NCBI GenBank assembly: GCA_018402525.1
Contig: JAGYIR010000015.1
Location: 1-64,000, forward strand
Direction of reading: 5' to 3'
Origin: Crocinitomicaceae bacterium
GTDB lineage: Bacteria > Bacteroidota > Bacteroidia > Flavobacteriales_D > Crocinitomicaceae
Length of the DNA stretch: 64,000 bases
Of this stretch, positions 54,084 to 61,088 are shown piece after piece; position 1 is the first letter of the stretch, and every line of letters begins with the position of its first letter. The position numbers and the translations under genes are program-made. The notes beneath the pieces were generated by a model. The model ran no database searches. It had not been told where the DNA came from and was given only the letters and a program-made list of their open reading frames with translations.

Positions 54084-55907
54084 TTACACGCTTAGTTCAA
54101 CGCCTTGCAGTTCGACTAAGTTAGAATAGATTCCTTTCTTAGCGATCAGTTCGTCATGCGTTCCTGTTTCTGCTATTTCTCCTTTGTCTAGAACGAAAAT
54201 TGAGTTGGCATTGCGAATTGTTGAGAGTCTATGCGCGATAACAAAAGACGTTCTTCCTTTCATCAATTTATTCAAGGCATCTTGCACCAATTTTTCAGAT
54301 TCGGAATCGAGTGCGGAAGTCGCTTCATCGAGAATGAGTATAGCTGGATTTCTAAGAATTGCTCTAGCGATGGCTATGCGCTGTTTTTGTCCACCAGAAA
54401 GTTGAATTCCTCGATCACCCACTTGTGTTTCCATTTTTTCTGGAAAGGAACTGATAAATTCCCATGCATTTGCTTGTTTAGCCGCTAGTTCAATTGCTTC
54501 ATCGCTGGCCTCTAGATCACCAAACGCAATATTTTCTTTTATACTTCCACCAAACAGAATTACTTCTTGCGGTACGATTGCCATGTGAGAACGGAGGTGA
54601 TTGAGTTCAATTTCATTGATATTCACCCCATCGAATTGAATTTCGCCACCTGAAGTGCTGTAGTAATTGAGCAACAAAGAAGCAATGGTTGATTTACCAG
54701 CTCCTGAAGATCCGACAAGAGCAATGGTTTCATTTTGATTTACCGTGAACGTGATATTATTCAAAACAGGCAAATCCTTTCGTTGGGGATAACTGAAAGA
54801 AACCTGCTTGAAAGATACATGTCCCGTTATTGTTGGTTTTAACTCACCTTTTTGAATTTCGTTTTCATTTTCTTGTTCGATGATTTTCATCAGATTTTCT
54901 GTCGCTCCAATTGCTTTTTGAATACTCGCATACATATCAGGAATTGAGCCGAATGATGCTCCCATCATAATTGTAAACATAATGAATGAGAAGAAATCAC
55001 CACGTGACAATTCAGGGTTTGGACCTTGTGTCATTAATAAACCTTGCCAAACGATAAAGACAATTGCGCCCGACATGCAAAGAATCAAAAAGGAGACAAA
55101 AACACCGCGCCATAATCCACTTTTGATATTGAGCGCACGAATTGCTGTAACTGCTTTCATGTACTTTGCGAGCATAAACTTCTCGTTGGTAAATGATTTG
55201 ACATTTGTTATTCCCATCAGCGATTCTTCAATCACTGAATTAGATGCTGCTGCTTCATCTTGAGCTGTTTTGGATAGTTTTCGGATGAATCGTCCAAAGA
55301 AGACTGCTACGATAGCCATGACTGGGACAGTTGCTAGCATGATTAGCGCTAGTTTCCCAGAAATAATGACCAAAAATGTTATTCCACCAACGATGATTAC
55401 AATTTGACGGAAGAATTCGGCTACTGTGGTCCGAAGGGTTTCCTGAATTTTTTCAATGTCCGAGGAAATACGACTTGTCAATTCCCCAACCTTATTTTGA
55501 TTGAAGAAATCCATTGGCATGTAGATTAATCTACTGAAGGCATCCTTTCGAATATCTCTTAGTGCATTCTCTGTCACGTTTGTGAAAATTACGATACGGA
55601 AAAAGGAAAAGAACGACTGAACTGCAAACATCACAAACAATGCAATGGCAAATGTATTTATAGTATCTGCAGAAATTAAATCGAGCATTCCCTGCATTGA
55701 ACTTGGTTGATCCGAACCAGCGCCTAGCAATTGTCCCATAAATAGCGGGAACAATAATCCAATAGAACTCGATAGCACTAAAAATACCCAACCAATGATG
55801 AAAACACTACGGTATGGGCGTAAATAGGAAAATATTTTTTTTGCTTTTGCAATACTCTCCTTAGATAGTTTTACACGTTTTTCTTTCTGCTTTTTGGGTC
55901 TAAACAT
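54084..55907 (-). CDS. ABC exporter, MsbA-like (fused permease and ATPase)
   Basis: A 607-residue half-transporter. A six-span membrane domain (about 30-330) leads to the ATPase domain: Walker A ALVGSSGAGKSTIA, Q-loop AIVPQEVILFGG, signature QLSGGQKQRIAIARAIL, Walker B ILILDEATSALDSESE and the switch His in IAHRLSTI. It works as a homodimer in the inner membrane. The MsbA/multidrug (lipid A flippase-like) subtype is the closest, but the cargo is not certain. A -7 box precedes it. rpmH begins divergently about 155 bp away. Confidence 0.92.
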   Translation of the reverse strand: MFRPKKQKEKRVKLSKESIAKAKKIFSYLRPYRSVFIIGWVFLVLSSSIGLLFPLFMGQLLGAGSDQPSSMQGMLDLISADTINTFAIALFVMFAVQSFFSFFRIVIFTNVTENALRDIRKDAFSRLIYMPMDFFNQNKVGELTSRISSDIEKIQETLRTTVAEFFRQIVIIVGGITFLVIISGKLALIMLATVPVMAIVAVFFGRFIRKLSKTAQDEAAASNSVIEESLMGITNVKSFTNEKFMLAKYMKAVTAIRALNIKSGLWRGVFVSFLILCMSGAIVFIVWQGLLMTQGPNPELSRGDFFSFIMFTIMMGASFGSIPDMYASIQKAIGATENLMKIIEQENENEIQKGELKPTITGHVSFKQVSFSYPQRKDLPVLNNITFTVNQNETIALVGSSGAGKSTIASLLLNYYSTSGGEIQFDGVNINEIELNHLRSHMAIVPQEVILFGGSIKENIAFGDLEASDEAIELAAKQANAWEFISSFPEKMETQVGDRGIQLSGGQKQRIAIARAILRNPAILILDEATSALDSESEKLVQDALNKLMKGRTSFVIAHRLSTIRNANSIFVLDKGEIAETGTHDELIAKKGIYSNLVELQGVELSV

Positions 55908-55933
55908 TGAATTTTATTGCTAATTGCGCATTA

Positions 55934-55941
55934 CAAAACTA
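55934..55941 (-). promoter_or_regulatory. -7 box TAGTTTTG upstream of ABC exporter
   Basis: The minus strand reads TAGTTTTG, matching TAnnTTTG, 27 bases before the ATG (55907). Confidence 0.4.
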
Positions 55942-55989
55942 CATAAGAAAACAGTAATTAATTCTTTTTTTGATAAATTTGTTGATTCC

Positions 55990-56020
55990 TTTTGGAGAAT
56001 AGAAAAAAACACTATCTTTG
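55990..56020 (+). promoter_or_regulatory. rpmH promoter: -33 TTTTG and -7 TATCTTTG
   Basis: TTTTG at 55990-55994 and TATCTTTG at 56013-56020 are separated by 18 bases, the best complete match to the Bacteroidota consensus (TTTG-N about 19-TAnnTTTG) in the window. Confidence 0.7.
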
Positions 56021-56061
56021 CAGTCCAATTTTTTGACAACCCAGAGTAAAGAATATAGATC

Positions 56062-56220
56062 ATGAAAAGAACGTTTCAACCATCAGTAAGAAAAAGAAGA
56101 AACAAACACGGTTTCCGTAGTCGTATGGCAACAAAGAACGGAAGAAGAGTGTTGGCATCACGCCGTCGTAAAGGAAGAAAGAAACTTACAGTTTCTGACG
56201 AAGGTATGCACAAACGTTAA
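56062..56220 (+). CDS. rpmH: 50S ribosomal protein L34
   Basis: A 52-residue, very basic protein beginning [20 protein letters not shown] and continuing with the [19 protein letters not shown] core, the almost invariant L34 sequence. It is part of the large ribosomal subunit. It has a strong own promoter (55990-56020) and is followed by a rho-independent terminator (56241-56264), so it is a single-gene unit. In many bacteria rpmH lies near dnaA and rnpA; neither is adjacent here, which is common in Bacteroidota. Confidence 0.97.
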   Translation: MKRTFQPSVRKRRNKHGFRSRMATKNGRRVLASRRRKGRKKLTVSDEGMHKR

Positions 56221-56240
56221 TCTTTTCTAATAGAAAATTG

Positions 56241-56264
56241 AACCGTCTACTTCTGTGGACGGTT
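56241..56264 (+). terminator. Rho-independent terminator of rpmH
   Basis: AACCGTCTAC (56241-56250) pairs with GTGGACGGTT (56255-56264) with one G-T pair and is followed by an uninterrupted T-run. Confidence 0.85.
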
Positions 56265-56350
56265 TTTTTTTACCTATAATTTTAGTTTCTTTTTGTCTAT
56301 ATAATACTTGAGTTGGAATGCTGTTTTAGTTGATTTGGCTTGATTTTACA

Positions 56351-56395
56351 GGTTTTCTATATCTCGAAATATTGCGATTTCGAAATATGAAAACC
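56351..56395. repeat. Palindromic intergenic element, 19-20-bp imperfect inverted repeat
   Basis: GGTTTTCTATATCTCGAAAT (56351-56370) pairs with ATTTCGAAATATGAAAACC (56377-56395) with one mismatch and one bulge. The ATTTCGAAAT core is shared with the other copies. Confidence 0.6.
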
Positions 56396-56402
56396 TCATG
56401 TT

Positions 56403-56795
56403 ATGCATATGTCATCGTTTAGTGAGAGCTATAAATCAATTATATATCGCACCTGCGCTGTAAGCACTTATAGTAATATTTCGAAATTTGAAAATCCTAA
56501 TTTATATTCATTTTTCACTCAAATTACTTGCACAGATATAAACTATTTCACTATCTTAAATAAACTTGCACAGTCAACAATTTCAAGATATCTAATGGGA
56601 TTACACGAAGTAAATATACTTGGATTTAAAGTCGTTGGCAACAATAGTTTTTATCACATAAATACCGAGACAGTGCAACAAGTTGTGGATTACCTCACCC
56701 ATATTCGCATAAGCACACGTCAACCTTCCAATTATGATATGATCTATTTCAAGCCGAAAACTAGGCATCATCTGCCCTATTCCTTGCGGAATTAG
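56403..56795 (+). other. Doubtful open reading frame, 130 codons
   Basis: The frame is open for 130 codons in AT-rich DNA, but its first third runs through the repeat copy at 56445-56489 and the protein (for example ILNKLAQSTISRYLMGLHEV) matches no family I know. There is no promoter box. It may be a decayed gene fragment or chance. The region 56265-56818 otherwise holds only repeats. Confidence 0.25.
56445..56489. repeat. CACCTGC palindromic subfamily, third copy
   Basis: TATCGCACCTGCGCTG, AAGCACTTATAG and TAATATTTCGAAATTT follow the order seen at 53981-54027, with about six differences in 45 positions. Confidence 0.6.
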
Positions 56796-56818
56796 CGTTT
56801 GCGGTTGTTTGCTGGAAA

Positions 56819-57541
56819 CTAACTGAGATCAGTCAATAAATTGACACCTATAAATCGTTCGATGGTAAATCCCTCAGCGTACGTAGCTCCTATTGGGCGA
56901 CCGAATTCACGCATGCGCGAAGAAATAAAATGAAAGAAGTCTTCACCAGAAATTGGCGTCTGAGGTTCTTCCGAATTCGGATCGTAAAATTGCGTTTTAT
57001 ACGCCTTGATAGCTTCAATTTTTTTTTCGTAAAAAGGTGTCACATCCACAACAAAATCTGGCTGAATATAATAATCTTGGATGTAATGATAAACTGCATC
57101 CGGTCTATGCGCTTTCTGATGAACACCGTCCATCGAAGTTTCTACTTTCATTAAACCTGCCAAATAGCAAGCTGTTGAAACCAACTGACTGCCCTTACCA
57201 TGATCTGGATGTCGATCCGAAACAGCATTCATAAGAACAATTTTCGGTCGGTATTTTCGGATTTGTTCAATAATTAAAAGTTGATTAGCTTCGTTATTCT
57301 CGAAAAATCCATCTGCCATTTTTAAATTGACGCGAGTTGCAATTCCCATAATTTTAGAAGCAGCTTCTGCTTCCTCATAACGTGTAGCTATTGTTCCTCT
57401 AGAACCTAATTCACCCTGCGTTAAATCAATAATTCCGACGCTCATTCCAGCATTAATATGTTTCATGAGGGTTCCTGCACAAGATAACTCCACATCATCT
57501 GGGTGTGCACCAAAAGCGAGTATATCAAGAGTTTCTTTCAT
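56819..57541 (-). CDS. bshB1: Bacillithiol biosynthesis deacetylase BshB1
   Basis: A 240-residue zinc-dependent N-acetylglucosaminyl-malate deacetylase of the PIG-L/LmbE family, second step of bacillithiol synthesis. Metal-binding motif AFGAHPDDVELSCAG (His, Asp, Asp) near the N-terminus and SDRHPDHGKG (His) later, with TQGELGSRGT and the C-terminal EFGRPIGATYAEGF segment characteristic of BshB1 rather than other LmbE proteins. It starts 1 bp after the ccsBA stop, so the two are one operon. bshC is at 13202-14795; bshA is not in the window. Confidence 0.92.
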   Translation of the reverse strand: MKETLDILAFGAHPDDVELSCAGTLMKHINAGMSVGIIDLTQGELGSRGTIATRYEEAEAASKIMGIATRVNLKMADGFFENNEANQLLIIEQIRKYRPKIVLMNAVSDRHPDHGKGSQLVSTACYLAGLMKVETSMDGVHQKAHRPDAVYHYIQDYYIQPDFVVDVTPFYEKKIEAIKAYKTQFYDPNSEEPQTPISGEDFFHFISSRMREFGRPIGATYAEGFTIERFIGVNLLTDLS

Positions 57542-57542
57542 A

Positions 57543-60500
57543 CTAGATGTCTTCTGTTAATTGCTTTTTAAACTGTCGATTTCTTAAAGAAGCAACAATT
57601 GTAAATACAATAAAAAGTGCTACGGTGACGATTAACCAAATCGGAATCTCACCTAAACCTTCTCCTTGTGCATACGAGTGTAATCCAACCAAATAAAAGT
57701 TCACTCCAAAAAATGTAAATAAAATGGAGGTGTAACCCCACATTCCTACTACGTTAAAAACGAACTTGCTTTTCAGTGCTGGAATGTAACGTAAATGTAA
57801 AATCACCGCATAAACTAGCACGGCGACCAGTGCCCACGTTTCTTTTGGATCCCATCCCCAGTATCTTCCCCAAGATTCATTCGCCCAAATCCCTCCGAGA
57901 AATGTTCCAATGGTTAACATGAAAACTCCAATTGTAATCATCATCTCCGAAACGTACGTCAACTCGTTAATATTCATTGTCACGATTTGTCCATTCTCTT
58001 TTGTTCTGAAAATATACAGCATTAAATTCAGTATTCCCAAAATACATGCGATTCCCAATGGACCGTAACTACCCGTAATAACTGCAACGTGAATCATCAG
58101 CCAGTACGACTTCAAAACAGGCTGTAAAGGCGTAATATCAGGGTCCATTAAATTCATTTCAGAGACGAATAACATTAATGCAGCGAGGATTGCAGTCCCA
58201 GCCAGAATAGCCGCACTCTTCCTAGAAAACAGTAATCCAAAAAGCATTGAAACCCAAGCAATGAATACAATCGCCTCATAACCGTTACTCCACGGCGCAT
58301 GTCCTGAAATGTACCAGCGCATATATAATCCGTAACCGTGGTACACAAATACGATTGCTGTAAAAACCGTTAAGCCGAGGGAAATCCACTTGAATATCTT
58401 TCTGCTACTTTCACTAGGTCGAACGAAAATTTTAATGAAGAACAAAATCAATAAGAACAGACCTATAACTAGATACGACTGATAAGCACTCTTGAATACG
58501 TGCATTTTATTGTAGCTAATCTCCATCCGAACCTGCTTTTCGCTTGGAACAACATCCTTACCCACCTCAAGCTGAAATGCCTTTAGATCTGTCAATAGAT
58601 CGTTTGCTTCCCCGTATTTATTCGTTTCGCAGGCTTTATCTAGTGCGGTCAAATAACTCAAAGCAAGTTTAGAAGACAATGAATCCCGTTGCATCAATTC
58701 CATACTCAACGGAACATGCCATTTCTGAGCTGGGTCATTTTTTGCAGGAATGATTTTCATATCAGACCATGAGAAAATAGATTGAACAACTTGGTATTTC
58801 TCCACCAATTTAATCAACTGTTTTTCGTATTCACCTCGCTTCGATTCCAGCATCTGATGTGCCCTATTGTAATCGTCCAGCAAAACAAAATTGCCATTAT
58901 CATCGGTCAATGCTTCGTATGAAATCAATCCATCTCTCGCCTTCAATTTTTCGCGTAAATCAGATTTTGAAGAAACGTAAATAATTTCCTGATCTACCCA
59001 ATAAGATGGGTACATGTGCATACTCATAATCGTTTGCACTGCATTGTAATCCTTGTAGGTATTAGAACGGTGAATTTTTCGAAGAAACTGATCTGCTAAC
59101 GTGTGAAATGGGATGGTTCTACCTTGATAATCTTGTACTAACAATGAAGCCACGTCCTCAGAATGCTCCTCAGACATAACACGGTAAATCGCATCCGATT
59201 TCTTCGCTGGTGCAGGTTCACTATGATCATGACCGTCTCCTTCATAATGCTCGTGCTCGTGACTATCTCCTTCGTGTTGATCGTGATTATGATCTTGCGC
59301 AAATCCAACTGAAGAAAAAAGCAATACTCCAACAAATACTGAAAGTAATTTCTCACGTTTCTCTCGAGACTTTTTAAGCAATTGATTCAGCTCTCTGAAA
59401 CGTCCTGCCGGAGCAATCAGCGATAAAAGCATTCCTATACTCATCAATAAATAACCTAAATAAGAAATATTCGTTCCCCACCAATCATGATTGACACTTA
59501 GTCTTGTTCCCAATTCATCTGGATCGTAACTCGACTGAAAAAATCTATACCCACCGTAGTCCATAACGTTGTTCATGAAGATTCGCTGATCTCTTGTATA
59601 ATTATTTGCTTCATCAATAATAGTCACTTCACTTGCAAACGAAGATGCGACATCTGACCCAGGGTATTTATCCAGTTGAAAATCTCTACAAGCAATCGAA
59701 AATGGCAATGGAATTTTCATAGAACCATATTCCATTTCATAAACTAACCCATTGAATTCAAACACAACATGGTCTGGAATCATTGAAATTCCTCCAGGTA
59801 ACTCAACAATCTTTGATTGGTCACCATCGGTAATTTTCACCGTTAACACATCTTCGCCAACATCCCTTCTTCCTGAAGCTACTTTCATCATTTTGGAATT
59901 TTCAATGATCTGTTTAAATACAAATTGCTCACTTCCTACTTGATAAAGTGTAGTAATTTGAAAAGGAACTAGCGTATCTAACGGAACTTCTTTGTACAAC
60001 GAATCGGCTATTTCCTGTCCTGATTGACGTGCTTTTTGCATCTCAGCCATGGGTAAATAGCGCATCGGAATACTCGTTTTTATCAACATTTTTCGTCCTT
60101 GTTGAAATACTTCAACACCAGGCATTGCATTTTTTTTCTCGAACGAAAGAGCGACATCACCAACCATTAAAAACTCTCCTTTCGAAAGGTAATTGGATGA
60201 CATTCCCCCCGTAACAATATCCAAAGAAGCACTTTGAATAGAATCGTTTACCACGAGTGAATCCACCATTTTCTTTTGAAAATCTACATACTCAATTGTA
60301 ACTGGTGTCTTGTGATTTGGAAAGTCTACATCAATAGAAAAATGGTTTGACGTTACCTCAGACATAAACATTTTTTCACTCTGGGTATACTGCAGTTTGC
60401 CATCATTGATTTTGAACCATAAAAATGGATCCGAAGAATAGATAAAATCTGTCTGCGCATTTTCACGAATCAACATCAGCCCCTCAAAACTAAAGTAGCG

Positions 60501-60785
60501 TGTTACTCCTGCACCAATTAGAATGACTAAAAACGAAATGTGAAACATAAACATGGCAATCTTTTCACGTTTCCACATGCTATAACGAACTATGTTTGCA
60601 ATTAGGTTTAACCCCAAGAAAATCAATAGTAATTCGAACCAAAGGGCATTATAAATGATAATCTTTGCCGTTTGAATATCGTATGCAGATTCTAAAAAAG
60701 TACCTATTGCTATAGCGAGTAAAAAAATCAACATTCCAAGTGCCATCATTCGCATTGAAAAGAGTATTCGGGCAAATTTTTCCAT
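57543..60785 (-). CDS. ccsBA: Cytochrome c biogenesis fusion protein CcsBA (ResB-CcsA) with His-rich insert
   Basis: A 1080-residue system II cytochrome c synthase. The N-terminal half is ResB/CcsB-like: membrane spans at about 10-100, a large periplasmic domain with the YFSFEGLMLIRENAQTDF segment, and a span near 445-465. The C-terminal half is CcsA: several spans and the heme-handling motif NESWGRYWGWDPKETWALV (WWD domain), plus conserved His such as YHGYGLYMRW and LVGLHSYAQG. It exports heme and attaches it to apocytochromes c. Between the halves, after VGFAQ at about residue 495, lies a His/Asp/Glu-rich stretch with eight His (about 497-522) followed by a second periplasmic domain of about 230 residues. 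It is the first gene of the operon with bshB1. Confidence 0.92.
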   Translation of the reverse strand: MEKFARILFSMRMMALGMLIFLLAIAIGTFLESAYDIQTAKIIIYNALWFELLLIFLGLNLIANIVRYSMWKREKIAMFMFHISFLVILIGAGVTRYFSFEGLMLIRENAQTDFIYSSDPFLWFKINDGKLQYTQSEKMFMSEVTSNHFSIDVDFPNHKTPVTIEYVDFQKKMVDSLVVNDSIQSASLDIVTGGMSSNYLSKGEFLMVGDVALSFEKKNAMPGVEVFQQGRKMLIKTSIPMRYLPMAEMQKARQSGQEIADSLYKEVPLDTLVPFQITTLYQVGSEQFVFKQIIENSKMMKVASGRRDVGEDVLTVKITDGDQSKIVELPGGISMIPDHVVFEFNGLVYEMEYGSMKIPLPFSIACRDFQLDKYPGSDVASSFASEVTIIDEANNYTRDQRIFMNNVMDYGGYRFFQSSYDPDELGTRLSVNHDWWGTNISYLGYLLMSIGMLLSLIAPAGRFRELNQLLKKSREKREKLLSVFVGVLLFSSVGFAQDHNHDQHEGDSHEHEHYEGDGHDHSEPAPAKKSDAIYRVMSEEHSEDVASLLVQDYQGRTIPFHTLADQFLRKIHRSNTYKDYNAVQTIMSMHMYPSYWVDQEIIYVSSKSDLREKLKARDGLISYEALTDDNGNFVLLDDYNRAHQMLESKRGEYEKQLIKLVEKYQVVQSIFSWSDMKIIPAKNDPAQKWHVPLSMELMQRDSLSSKLALSYLTALDKACETNKYGEANDLLTDLKAFQLEVGKDVVPSEKQVRMEISYNKMHVFKSAYQSYLVIGLFLLILFFIKIFVRPSESSRKIFKWISLGLTVFTAIVFVYHGYGLYMRWYISGHAPWSNGYEAIVFIAWVSMLFGLLFSRKSAAILAGTAILAALMLFVSEMNLMDPDITPLQPVLKSYWLMIHVAVITGSYGPLGIACILGILNLMLYIFRTKENGQIVTMNINELTYVSEMMITIGVFMLTIGTFLGGIWANESWGRYWGWDPKETWALVAVLVYAVILHLRYIPALKSKFVFNVVGMWGYTSILFTFFGVNFYLVGLHSYAQGEGLGEIPIWLIVTVALFIVFTIVASLRNRQFKKQLTEDI

Positions 60786-60807
60786 AGGTGTTCGTCTAAA
60801 AGTGTCA

Positions 60808-60815
60808 CAAAGATA
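60808..60815 (-). promoter_or_regulatory. -7 box TATCTTTG upstream of ccsBA
   Basis: The minus strand reads TATCTTTG, a full TAnnTTTG match 23 bases before the ATG (60785). Confidence 0.5.
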
Positions 60816-60936
60816 ATTAGATATACGATTTGCACCGTTTTTTGGAACGGAGATTAACGTGTTGTTATCTGGATCCTTTTATTTCGATTCATCCGCAATA
60901 CACTGCAATTTATTGATTCAATTAAGATTGCACATA

Positions 60937-60950
60937 TCGCAATATTGCGA
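60937..60950. repeat. Palindrome TCGCAATATTGCGA, intergenic element copy
   Basis: A perfect 14-bp palindrome, with ATA before it and AATTGAAATATG after it, in the divergent gap 60786-61088. The rest of this 303-bp gap holds the ccsBA promoter box and no recognisable gene. Confidence 0.55.
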
Positions 60951-61088
60951 AATTGAAATATGTCAACCTCACTCCACCCCTCCGATTTTAACAAAAATTC
61001 TAATAATTCTCCCTGCCATCCTTTCCATCTAACAAATTATGTGTACCTTCAATTGATATTTTCAGTTCCATAAAAAAAGTTATTTACC

